From: Streptomyces sp. XD-27
GTDB lineage: Bacteria; Actinomycetota; Actinomycetes; Streptomycetales; Streptomycetaceae
Direction of reading: 5' to 3'
NCBI RefSeq assembly: GCF_030553055.1
Contig: NZ_CP130713.1
Span: 2,294,001 to 2,358,000 of the forward strand
Length of the DNA stretch: 64,000 nt
In this document: positions 29,032 through 37,101 of the stretch, in pieces
How positions within the stretch are numbered: the first letter of the stretch is position 1
Layout: every line of letters begins with the position of its first letter
The notes under the pieces: generated by a model
Databases searched by the model: none
The model's input: the letters and a program-made list of their open reading frames with translations, nothing else
Told to the model about the DNA's origin: nothing
Position numbers and translations under genes: made by a program

Positions 29032-29595
29032 TCAGGCGTCCTGACGGCCGTAGCGCGCTCTGTTCCAAGCCACCGTCTCGGCACTCATCGATGAAGAGAC
29101 GGCATACACGTCACCGACACGTTCATCGCCGCGCCGACGCTCCCCCCGCTCATGGGCCCGGAACGCCAGGACGGACACCTGGGAAGCAGGCTGCCAGTGC
29201 AGGGTGAAGGCCGGAGCGTTGGCGTCCGGGACGTCCTCCACGCGCACGCCGCGCTTCGCCAGCAGCCGCTCCAGTTTGTCGAAGCGGAGATGGCGGTCGA
29301 AGCGGCCGTACCGGTCGCGAATCGCCCTGTTGACAATGCTCCCGCCCCAGTAGGAGAGGCGATGCACCTGCAGGGTGAAGTGGTGGCCCTCCCACGGGTG
29401 GTCCGGCGATGTCCGGCACCAGAAGAACTCGACCATTCCGTAGTCGCGCCACATGCTGTGATCGTCAAAGGAGTTCTCGGCGAAGTCTGAGCCCAGGATC
29501 GCCGTGACCCGGTCGGGGCCGTCCGTCGGCTTGGCGCCGAGCACCGTTCCGGAAGTGACCACGTCCACGTAGAACGCGAGGGAATGCGGAGTCAA
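29032..29595 (-). CDS. Uncharacterised protein, possibly immunity-like
   Basis: 187 aa from a TTG at 29595 with AAGGAAAG well placed upstream. The order TVLGAKPTDGPDRVTAILGSDFAEN, then MWRDYGMVEFFWCRT and FTLQVHRLSYWGG resembles proteins I have seen beside polymorphic toxins in Streptomyces, which act as immunity proteins. I cannot confirm a family. No signal peptide or membrane segment. Trp/Tyr-rich, soluble. The downstream neighbour is the VOC gene. A cognate toxin is not obvious next to it. Confidence 0.6.
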   Translation of the reverse strand: MTPHSLAFYVDVVTSGTVLGAKPTDGPDRVTAILGSDFAENSFDDHSMWRDYGMVEFFWCRTSPDHPWEGHHFTLQVHRLSYWGGSIVNRAIRDRYGRFDRHLRFDKLERLLAKRGVRVEDVPDANAPAFTLHWQPASQVSVLAFRAHERGERRRGDERVGDVYAVSSSMSAETVAWNRARYGRQDA

Positions 29596-29709
29596 CGGGT
29601 CTTTCCTTGAGTGGGCTGAGGTGGCCGGAGTGGCCGCCTCAGCATAGGTGACCGGGCCGCCACGAAGCTCCGGCGGACAGGCCCTCGGGGGCGGCCCCGC
29701 GGCTCCCCG

Positions 29710-29979
29710 TTACGGGCGTTGTGCGACGGCGTCGAAGGCCCCGGCCTTGGCGGCCCGGAGGAAGCCCCGCAGGGGGGCGGGGCCGGTGGCGATGATCCGG
29801 TGCGGGTCGTCGCTCTCGCGGAGAAGGACGGGGCCCGCGGTGCGGGCGAGCTCCACGCAGTCGCTGGCCGGCGCTTGTCCTGAGTACGACGACTTCTGCC
29901 ACCCGCAGGCGAGCTCTATGCAGTGATTGTCCTCTCCCCCCTCCGAGTAGGAAGACTTCCGCCAGCGCAGCTCGTACAT
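29710..29979 (-). CDS. DUF397 protein with two motif copies
   Basis: 89 aa. The DUF397 hallmark WRKSSYSEGGEDNHCIELA appears first at residues 6-24 and again, shortened, as WQKSSYSGQAPASDCVELA at 27-45, so the domain is partly duplicated. The end includes PLRGFLRAAKAGAFD. It follows the XRE regulator after a 10-base gap. In Streptomyces DUF397 proteins are the partners of WhiJ/BldB-type regulators and modulate development or antibiotic production, which is the likely role. Confidence 0.88.
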   Translation of the reverse strand: MYELRWRKSSYSEGGEDNHCIELACGWQKSSYSGQAPASDCVELARTAGPVLLRESDDPHRIIATGPAPLRGFLRAAKAGAFDAVAQRP

Positions 29980-29989
29980 ACCTCAGCCC

Positions 29990-30841
29990 TCATAGGTGTT
30001 TGGTGATGGCGCGGATGAAATCGCGCGTCTCGTTGGAGGTGAGGCTCCTCGCCTCAGCCTGATCCAGGATTCTCCGGTAGTTGGCGAGATGCGCCTCGGC
30101 GTCCAAGAGCGTCGACCCCGTCGGGACATCGAGCTGCACGGTGTCCAACTGCGAGACCTGCCCGCATAGGTACAGCATGGAGGACCCGGCGTTCGGGAAG
30201 CCACCAGCGGCGAAAGGGATGGCCCGGACAGTCACGTTATCTCGCTCCGAGGCATCCAGGACGTGCTCAAGCTGCTCTCGAGCCACCTTGGAACCACCGA
30301 ACTGCATCCTCAGCGCGGCCTCATGGATGAAGAAGGTGCACTGCGGCGGGTCAGTCCGGTCCAGCACATCGCGTCGCCTCAGTCGGTACGACAAACGGCG
30401 TCGAAGCTGGACAGGCGTGGGTACAGGCTCGGCGCCAGCGAACAGCGCCTTCGCGTACGCCTCCGTCTGAAGGAGCCCTGGGATGTGCATGATTTGGACG
30501 CCCCGCATCGCCACAGCGTGGTGTTCGAGCTCGGCGAGGTCCAGCGCTCCGGCCGCGACCTGCCCGCGGTACTCCTCCCACCAACCACGGGTCCGCTGCG
30601 TGGCCAGGGCCGCGAGTGCGTCGATGTACGCGTGATCCGCACAGGAGTAGATGTCAGCAAGCATCCTGACGCGCTCCTCGCTGACACCGAGGCGCCCGGC
30701 CTCCATGTTGCTGACCCGGGCTCCTTCAGCTCCCAACTGCGCACCAGCTTGCGCCACGTTCATTCCGGCACGCTCGCGCATCTTGCGCAGTTCCGCGCCA
30801 ACGCGCCGCTGCCGGGCGGTCGGAGCTGGCCTCTGCGGCAT
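29990..30841 (-). CDS. WhiJ-type XRE regulator (HTH plus DUF5753)
   Basis: 283 aa. The helix-turn-helix (about 10-65) reads GAELRKMRERAGMNVAQAGAQLGAEGARVSNMEAGRLGVS. The C-terminal DUF5753 segment covers about 95-275 (WEEYRGQV, MHIPGLLQTEAYAKALF, FFIHEAALRMQFGG, VTVRAIPFAAGGFPNAGSSM). It is paired with the DUF397 gene downstream and divergent from the small ATPase gene. This three-gene layout is the WhiJ/AbaA-like module repeated many times in Streptomyces genomes. Confidence 0.92.
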   Translation of the reverse strand: MPQRPAPTARQRRVGAELRKMRERAGMNVAQAGAQLGAEGARVSNMEAGRLGVSEERVRMLADIYSCADHAYIDALAALATQRTRGWWEEYRGQVAAGALDLAELEHHAVAMRGVQIMHIPGLLQTEAYAKALFAGAEPVPTPVQLRRRLSYRLRRRDVLDRTDPPQCTFFIHEAALRMQFGGSKVAREQLEHVLDASERDNVTVRAIPFAAGGFPNAGSSMLYLCGQVSQLDTVQLDVPTGSTLLDAEAHLANYRRILDQAEARSLTSNETRDFIRAITKHL

Positions 30842-31010
30842 GTACGTCCTCCCCTTCGCTCGTCACTCAGTGTCCCGGCAACGCTACCGACACGTCCACT
30901 CGCGCTGATGGAATTCAGCAGAATCCGATGCATGAATGCACCCACACCTCTATGGTCGTACTCGCACAGCGCAGCGAACCCACTACGCACAGCGTTGGAG
31001 AGGCACAGCC

Positions 31011-31475
31011 ATGCCCGAAACCGCCAACATCCCCCCGCTCTTCCGATTCAGCGCCCCCAACCACCCCTCCAGCCCCCGCGTCTGCCGCGATGCCATCGCC
31101 GCCCTGCTCCATGCCAAGGGCGAGGCGGAGGAGTTGACCGAGACCGCGCGGCTCCTGGTCTCCGAGGCCGTGAGCAACGTCCACCGGCACGCCGCCGCGA
31201 CCCGCATGATCCACATCACCGTGCTCGCACAGGCGGGCGCCGCGCTGATCACCGTCAAGGACAACGAGCCGTACCGGCATCCGTTGCCGCGGCAGGCGGG
31301 CACCGACGACGAGGCGGGGCGCGGTCTGCTCCTCATGCAGGAGCTCGCGTTCAAGTGGGGCGTTCGTTTACTCGGCAGCCCGGAGCCGACCCGTAAGCAG
31401 ATCTGGTTCGAGGTGCGCGCGCCGCAGGCGAACGGCGCGCCGCAGGCGGACCTGGCCCCGGAGAAGGGCGAGTGA
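31011..31475 (+). CDS. Anti-sigma-factor-like ATP-binding protein (HATPase_c_2)
   Basis: 154 aa from the ATG at 31011 (GGAGAGG upstream). The GHKL ATPase fold has N box LVSEAVSNVHRHAAA and G box EAGRGLLLMQELAFKWG. It belongs to the RsbW/SpoIIAB-like kinases that Streptomyces places beside XRE/DUF397 pairs. A TTA codon at 31368-31370 (residue 120) makes it a candidate bldA target. It ends one base before the stop of the convergent NACHT gene. Confidence 0.9.
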   Translation: MPETANIPPLFRFSAPNHPSSPRVCRDAIAALLHAKGEAEELTETARLLVSEAVSNVHRHAAATRMIHITVLAQAGAALITVKDNEPYRHPLPRQAGTDDEAGRGLLLMQELAFKWGVRLLGSPEPTRKQIWFEVRAPQANGAPQADLAPEKGE

Positions 31476-34400
31476 TCACGCGCGGACCAGCACGATCGTC
31501 TCCGGCTTCGGCATCGTGCCGTCGGCGCGCCCGCACCGCGCCATGACGCCTCTGACGGTGTGCCGGTACGCCTCGGCCGCTTCGGGGGCATGCAGCAAGC
31601 GGTCCGCCACCGCGGCCAGCGTCAGTGCGGTGAGGCGGAGGTACGGGGCCTCGGCCGGGTCCGGCGCCTCGGGCGGCCTCAGCTCGTCGATAAGGCGGCC
31701 GGTCAATTGGCTTAAGGCGGCGGGGAGGTTGGCCGACATGTCCTCCAGATCGCGCGTCGTGTTGGCCGCGTTCCAAAGGAACCCCGCCGCCACCGACGCC
31801 GCCACACCCTCCTCTCCGGGGTCAGGGGCAATGCGGGTGGAGACAGGTTGGGTCTCTCCCGCGGGGCGGGCGAGACGGTCCGGGAACGAGACCGCCCGCA
31901 GGAGGCCCGCCACGGTCGAGTCCTCACGTGCGGCGACGATGAGCAGCAGAGCGACCAGCCTGGTCGCCTCCGCGAGCTGGTCGACGTGCGCCTTCGGAGG
32001 AAGACTAGGGGCGAGCGGTCTGATGAATTCGAGAACGCGGGCCGGGTTCCCGTGGCGGGAGAGACCGGGCGAGGGGTGGGTGGCACCCGCGCGTTCCCAG
32101 GCACGCTCAGGGGCGAGGACGATGTCGCGCACCAGGGCGGTGTCGAGCCCCAGACTCAGGATGAGGGCACCGGCACGGGCGGCTTGGGCGTCATGACGCG
32201 CCTGGGATCCGACGGAGACGCCGGACCCGCGCGTCACGCCGACACGTCTGCGGGGTGGATCGGCAGCGAGGCCAGAGCTGTTGGCGAAGCCGCGTACGAC
32301 AGCCAGCCCCAGCTTGCCCAGTTCCAGGACGCGGTCAGCCTCATCATCCTGGCCGAGCCAGACCTGGCCTTCCGGGTCCATGGGGACCGACCACGGGTGT
32401 TCCGTCCCCTCCGGCACCCACAGCCGGGTCTGCGCGTCCGGGGCGTACCAGACCGGGCGATCCGCTGCCACCATGCGGAATCCCTCGTCCGCGACCTCTG
32501 CCTCCGTGGGCAGCCGGTAGCGCGGGCCGTCGGGCAGCAATTCGTTCACCCACTGGGTGAACGCCGCCGCTTCGCGTCCGGTCATGCCCGTCGCGGTCCT
32601 GTGGCCCGCTCGCGGCTCCCCGGTGAAGAGCCCGTACAGCTCCTCGGAGACCGGGCTCGCGCAGACCAGTGTGTCCTGCCCCAGGCGCACCGTCTGCCGC
32701 AGCGCACGCGTCACCGTCACCGCCGTCATCAGCCGCCCCATGGGCATGTCCGGTCCGGTCCGCAGCGCGTCGGTGCGCAGATCTTCCAGGAGCCTGCGCG
32801 TCTCCGGCGCGAATTCCGCCGCCTCCTCCTCGCAGTCGAAGGCCAGGGCGATGGCCGTCACGCTGCCGGAGTCGACGCACGCCTCCACGATCGGGCCCGG
32901 GTCCACCCGCGCCGCGTACAGCAGCGTCGTCTCGCGCCACCAGTCGTCCTGGACACCGGCGATCAGGGTGTCCACCAGTCCCCGGTACTGGATGTGCAGG
33001 GCCGCCAGATGCTCTTGGAGAGTGAGGTGCGCGAACGCGTACATGCCTCGCTCCCTCTCCACGAGCAGCCCACTCGCCACGATCGCGGCCAGGAAGTCCT
33101 CCACCGGTACCGCCGCCGCCCCGACGCGGAACAGGGCCGGGCCAAGGGTCTCCGCCGCACGGGCCGTGTCGATGTCGCGCCGCCGCTCGCACATCATCAC
33201 GTACGCCAGCTCACGCAGCACGGCCTCCTTCTTCGCGCCGGTCAACTCGTCCGGCAGCGCCGCCACATTGCCCTTGGCTTCCTGGCGGCGCCACAGCAGC
33301 ACCTCGCAGATCTCGGCGTACAGCTCGGCGCGGCTGCCGGGGAGGGCGCCCCGGTAGCGGTGGACGTTGGCGATCATCGTCAGCAGGAGGGGGTTCGCCG
33401 CGAGGTCGTACAGGACCGGGCGGGCGCGGAGGCGGTCCAGCAGGTCCGTCGCCTCCTCCGCCGCCCGGTCCGCGACCGCCGCGTCGTCGGCGCCGGTGCT
33501 CAGCCGCTCGATCGCGCGGTACCAGCCCTGTACGAAGCGCGTGATCTGCTCGCCCGTGAAGCGCCGCACCTGGAGTACGCGGGCGCGGTTGACCGGCGCG
33601 GACCGGTAGCCGTGGGGGCGGGAGGTGAGCACGAAGTCGTTGGCCTCGTAGCTCTCGATCTGCTCCTCGACCCACTTCGAGACGTTGCGCCGGTCTTCCT
33701 CCCTCGCCACCTCGTCCAAGCCGTCCAGCAACACCACGCAGCGCCCGGCCTGGAGTTGCCGGTCGAACCAGCCCGGTGGCTCGTCCCCGCGCAGGCGCCG
33801 CAGGGACGCGCCGATGACCTCCGGGAGCGTGATCTCGGGGTCGGCCGTGATGGCCGCCGCGTGGTCGCGGAGGAAGAGCAGGATCGGGAGGTCGCGGGAG
33901 CCGCGCTTCCCCGGCTCGCGCGCCAGGCGCAGTGCCAGGTGCTTGAGCAGGGTCGTCTTGCCGGTGCCGGGGGCGCCGATCACGGCGAGCGCCGTGCCGT
34001 CGGGGGTGCCCAGGAAGTCGTGGATGGACTGCCGTACGGCAGCGCCGGCCGCCCGGACCGTACCCGCGAGGGACTCCTGCGACGCCGTGTGTGTGGGTGT
34101 GGGCACCAGGCTGACGTCGACGAAGACTTCTTCCAGTCCGGGCGTGAAGTCTCCTCGGGTGGCCAGGCCCTTGAGGTCGATGAAGCGGTGGTGGCTCAGG
34201 ACGTACGCCCGGTAGTCCCGCTCGAAGCGGGAGATCCGCCAGCGCAGCCGCCGGTCGACCCCGTCGGCCGCCCGCGTGACCCAGCGGTCCGCGACGTTCG
34301 TGTACACCTTCACGCAGAAGCCGACCGCCGCGAGCAGGACCAGGTAGGCCAGGAACAGCAGCAGGGCGCCGACGGGGTGTTCGCGCACCGACGGCCAGAA

Positions 34401-34487
34401 CCGGGCGCCGAGCAGGGCCGGGGGCACCACGCTCGCCGCCGCGAGGCCGACCTTGGCCAGTAACGCCCCGGCCCTGCCCTCCGCCAT
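31476..34487 (-). CDS. Membrane-anchored NACHT ATPase with a formylglycine-generating-enzyme-like domain
   Basis: 1003 aa from the ATG at 34487 (GGGGGGCAGG upstream). Two N-terminal hydrophobic segments (about 8-29, 40-62) are followed by the NACHT NTPase with Walker A GAPGTGKTT near residue 170 and Walker B VVLLDGLDEVARE near 252, then FVLTSRPHGYR. The winged-helix region (FAHLTLQEHLAALHIQ) is at about 470-490. At about 610-720, AAAFTQWVNELLPDGPRYRLPTEAEVADEGFR matches the FGE-sulfatase (C-type-lectin) fold. A helical tail of about 200 residues has no recognised family. Bacterial NACHT proteins include antiphage NLR relatives, so sensing and oligomerisation is the likely role. A TTA codon lies at 31713-31715. 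Confidence 0.88.
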   Translation of the reverse strand: MAEGRAGALLAKVGLAAASVVPPALLGARFWPSVREHPVGALLLFLAYLVLLAAVGFCVKVYTNVADRWVTRAADGVDRRLRWRISRFERDYRAYVLSHHRFIDLKGLATRGDFTPGLEEVFVDVSLVPTPTHTASQESLAGTVRAAGAAVRQSIHDFLGTPDGTALAVIGAPGTGKTTLLKHLALRLAREPGKRGSRDLPILLFLRDHAAAITADPEITLPEVIGASLRRLRGDEPPGWFDRQLQAGRCVVLLDGLDEVAREEDRRNVSKWVEEQIESYEANDFVLTSRPHGYRSAPVNRARVLQVRRFTGEQITRFVQGWYRAIERLSTGADDAAVADRAAEEATDLLDRLRARPVLYDLAANPLLLTMIANVHRYRGALPGSRAELYAEICEVLLWRRQEAKGNVAALPDELTGAKKEAVLRELAYVMMCERRRDIDTARAAETLGPALFRVGAAAVPVEDFLAAIVASGLLVERERGMYAFAHLTLQEHLAALHIQYRGLVDTLIAGVQDDWWRETTLLYAARVDPGPIVEACVDSGSVTAIALAFDCEEEAAEFAPETRRLLEDLRTDALRTGPDMPMGRLMTAVTVTRALRQTVRLGQDTLVCASPVSEELYGLFTGEPRAGHRTATGMTGREAAAFTQWVNELLPDGPRYRLPTEAEVADEGFRMVAADRPVWYAPDAQTRLWVPEGTEHPWSVPMDPEGQVWLGQDDEADRVLELGKLGLAVVRGFANSSGLAADPPRRRVGVTRGSGVSVGSQARHDAQAARAGALILSLGLDTALVRDIVLAPERAWERAGATHPSPGLSRHGNPARVLEFIRPLAPSLPPKAHVDQLAEATRLVALLLIVAAREDSTVAGLLRAVSFPDRLARPAGETQPVSTRIAPDPGEEGVAASVAAGFLWNAANTTRDLEDMSANLPAALSQLTGRLIDELRPPEAPDPAEAPYLRLTALTLAAVADRLLHAPEAAEAYRHTVRGVMARCGRADGTMPKPETIVLVRA

Positions 34488-34709
34488 GCCTGCCCCCCAA
34501 CTCCCCGCCGCGGGCGTCCTGTTATAGCGCACCCCGACCAGGCGGCGTACCGGAGCAATGGGAATGGTTGCAACCAAAGGCCCCGAACAGTGTCGAACGG
34601 AAGCGGAGTCCCCGCCACCGGATCCGCACCCGGAACCGTTATGCTCCCCCGGGCGTGATCAGTGTGTAGATCCGACTGGAAGTTAAACGAGAATTCACGG
34701 GGGCAAAAC

Positions 34710-35961
34710 GTGGCGAATAAGGACAGTGAAGACGCCGCCGCGTTGAAGAAGCGCGCGGAAAAAAAAGAAGCTCGAGAAGGCGGGCTACCCGGTCGATCAG
34801 AGCATGGTCTTCCTGGACGAGAAGGCGCCGGACGGCAAGAAGATCGACGAAGCCTTGAAGGAACTGAAGGGGCTGGAGGGTGACGACTTCGGCCTCAACG
34901 GTAACCGCGACGAGCTCGAAAAAGTCGCCAAAAAGCTCGATGGCCTGACGGGCGCGGAACTCGATGCGGTCATCTCCAAGGCGGACGCCAAGGACCTCGC
35001 CCACTACGACAAGTTGGCCAAGAACACCGAAGGCTCGTGGCTTCTCAGCGAGAACGGCTTGGAGAAGGACGACCGCAGTACCACCTACGGCCGGTGGCTC
35101 TCCAGGATCAGCCCGCACAACTTCGACAAGTTCACCAAGGCCTTTCCCGGAGTCCAGCCGACCTTCACCAACAGCAACCCGTACAAGAGGCACGGTAACG
35201 ACCAGAACGGCCAGACGAACTCCGGAATCCACTGGCAGAACCCGTCCGACCCCCTGTTCAACGGGGAGCCCTCGGCCGACGACATCAACCAGAATCAGTT
35301 CGGTGACTGCTGGTACGTCGCGTCCCTCGCCGCCGTCGCACAAAAGGACCCTCAGTTCATCAAGGAGGGAATCAAGGAGAACGCGAACGGCACCGTCAGC
35401 GTGCGCATCTGGGACGAGGACGGCAATCACCGCTGGGTCACCATGACCCCCGATCTGCCCACCGACACCAACGGGGATCCCATCGGCACCTACGGCAACG
35501 GCTCAACGTGGTCGGCCTATTACGAGAAGGCGTTCGCGCTGTCGTACACGGACGAGAAGGGCGAGACCGGCTACGGCGGCATCGAGGGTGATGACCCCAA
35601 GGAGTCCGCGCCGTACCTCACGGGGAACGAAGGAGACGACATCACCAAGAATGGTGGCTTCCTCTGGCTCGAGGAGAAGGAGGACAAGAACCTGGAGTCC
35701 TTGAAGGAGGCATTCGACGCGGGGCACCCAGTGACAGTATCCACTCCGGACGACGAGAGCCTGGAGAAGGACGTCCCCAAGGAATGGGGCCGTTCCTACT
35801 CCAGCAACCACGCCTACTACGTCCGCGGATTCACTGACGATGGGAAGATCATCCTCGGCAACCCTTGGGGTGTCAGTGACTACAAGCCGATCGAAGTGAG
35901 CCAGGAGCAGTTCAACAAGTACTTCGGGTGGCCCGAGAAATACGACATGCCGAATCGGTGA
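34710..35961 (+). CDS. Calpain-like (C2) cysteine protease, frame broken at an A8 tract
   Basis: Frame 1 opens at a GTG (34710, GGGGG upstream) as VANKDSEDAAALKKRAEKK. After A8 at 34759-34766 the family continues one frame over with LEKAGYPVDQSMVFLDEKAP to 35961. Seven A would join them into a 416-aa protein. The catalytic triad is complete in joined numbering: Cys200 (NQFGDCWYVASLAAV), His367 (SSNHAYYVRGF) and Asn384 (ILGNPWGVS). There is no signal peptide; the first 100 residues are Lys/Asp-rich helices. No in-frame start with a ribosome binding site exists downstream of the tract before the ATG at 34804. Slippage, phase variation or a sequencing error are possible. It is divergent from the NACHT gene and overlaps the next gene. 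Confidence 0.85.
34759..34766 (+). repeat. A8 homopolymer inside the calpain-like gene
   Basis: GCGG-AAAAAAAA-GAAG. A run of eight A is exceptional in DNA of this GC content and sits exactly at the frame change. A8 and longer runs are known sites of RNA polymerase slippage and of replication slippage. Confidence 0.9.
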
Positions 35962-36272
35962 GTGAATTGACTGAACATGTGAAGTACCCGTTCGAGGTGG
36001 ATGGCCGCTGGGCGGTCGCTTACCACGTGCCGTACAAGGTCCGCCACGAAGGACGCTCGTACGCGGTCCTGGCAAGGATCTTCGCCAAGCCCTCGGTGCA
36101 CGGCCAGATTCAGGTGGGTTGCGAGGGTGAAACGGTCGCCGATTACGACAACCTGACACCAGGTGATGTCGTGGAGATCGCCGGCGATGAGTGGCGCGTC
36201 GCGGCGGTGGAGTACCGGACCCGCATTGTGCTGGAGCGCGTGCGCGGCAGCGAGGGAAATGCGGATGCGTAG
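35958..36272 (+). CDS. Small beta-rich protein, partner candidate of the calpain-like protease
   Basis: 104 aa from a GTG at 35958 that overlaps the protease stop (GTGA), so it is translationally coupled. Start VSELTEHVKYPFEVDGRWAV. The C-terminal half VADYDNLTPGDVVEIAGDEWRVAAVE shares a module with the next gene (VADYEDVTIGDTLEFAGVEFKLTEVT). The alternation of Val/hydrophobic and turn residues suggests a small beta barrel. No signal peptide. It may correspond to the DUF6406 group, but I am not sure. Coupling to a protease gene suggests a substrate, chaperone or inhibitor. Confidence 0.72.
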   Translation: MSELTEHVKYPFEVDGRWAVAYHVPYKVRHEGRSYAVLARIFAKPSVHGQIQVGCEGETVADYDNLTPGDVVEIAGDEWRVAAVEYRTRIVLERVRGSEGNADA

Positions 36273-37041
36273 GCGCGGAATCGCAGCGGTCATGCCGGCT
36301 GTGGCGCTGTTCGCGCTGGCCGGCTGCGGCTCCTCCGATGGCGGTGGCGCGGACGGCCCCTCGGACGATACGAGTTCGGCGGCGGCCCGCGACAAGGGGC
36401 CGCTGTGCGTGGGGAAGGCCTCGGCCGAGGGCCTGCATGTGCTGCGCGGCGGCGGCTACCGGCTCCCGGGTGGCGGAGCTGTCCAGTACGAGACGGCGCA
36501 GTCCGACGGCATGACGCGCACCGCCGGGCTGCGTGACGGTGCGAGCTATCAGGACGGTCAGAAGAGCCAGACGGTCAAGCCCGGCCAGCGGGTGACCCTC
36601 TCCGGCCACGCCTACACCGTCAGCCAGATCTGTTCCTACCGCGTGGTCCTGTGGCCGGAGGACGCCAAGGACAGGGCCAAGGCCGCCGCCGCGCCCGCCA
36701 GTATGAAGCCAGTAGGCGGCAAGGCCGACGAGCGGCTCTGCTTCACCACGAACCCCGCCGTCCGTGCCGCCGCCGCGAAGGCGTTTCCCCCCAAGGGCGG
36801 CAACTGGTCATTGCTCAACAACGGCGGTGTGACCCGGCTCCACACGGGGGGCTCCGTCGCCGTGTTCTCCGCCGATGCCGACAAGAAGACCGCGACCATC
36901 TCGGAGAACTGCACTGGTATCACGGTGGCCGACTACGAGGACGTCACGATCGGCGACACCCTCGAATTCGCCGGCGTGGAGTTCAAGCTCACCGAAGTGA
37001 CGGAGGACGGCGCGGTGCGGTTGACCAGGACGAGCGCGTAG
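36265..37041 (+). CDS. Lipoprotein with two copies of the beta module
   Basis: 258 aa from the ATG at 36265 (GAGGGA upstream; an ATG at 36259 would be too close), overlapping the previous gene by eight bases. MRRRGIAAVMPAVALFALAGC is a lipoprotein signal with lipobox LAGC at about 21. Two related halves follow: the first ends TVKPGQRVTLSGHAYTVSQICSYRVVLW, the second ends with VADYEDVTIGDTLEFAGVEFKL. Cysteines (LCVGKA, QICSYR, LCFTTN, SENCTG) occur in pairs and could form disulfides outside the membrane. It is probably the surface counterpart of the preceding cytoplasmic protein. Confidence 0.8.
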   Translation: MRRRGIAAVMPAVALFALAGCGSSDGGGADGPSDDTSSAAARDKGPLCVGKASAEGLHVLRGGGYRLPGGGAVQYETAQSDGMTRTAGLRDGASYQDGQKSQTVKPGQRVTLSGHAYTVSQICSYRVVLWPEDAKDRAKAAAAPASMKPVGGKADERLCFTTNPAVRAAAAKAFPPKGGNWSLLNNGGVTRLHTGGSVAVFSADADKKTATISENCTGITVADYEDVTIGDTLEFAGVEFKLTEVTEDGAVRLTRTSA

Positions 37042-37101
37042 GTCTCCACTGTGTGTTCGAATCACTGTGTCAATCTTGGTTGACGCGGCTATTCTCGCTC
37101 G

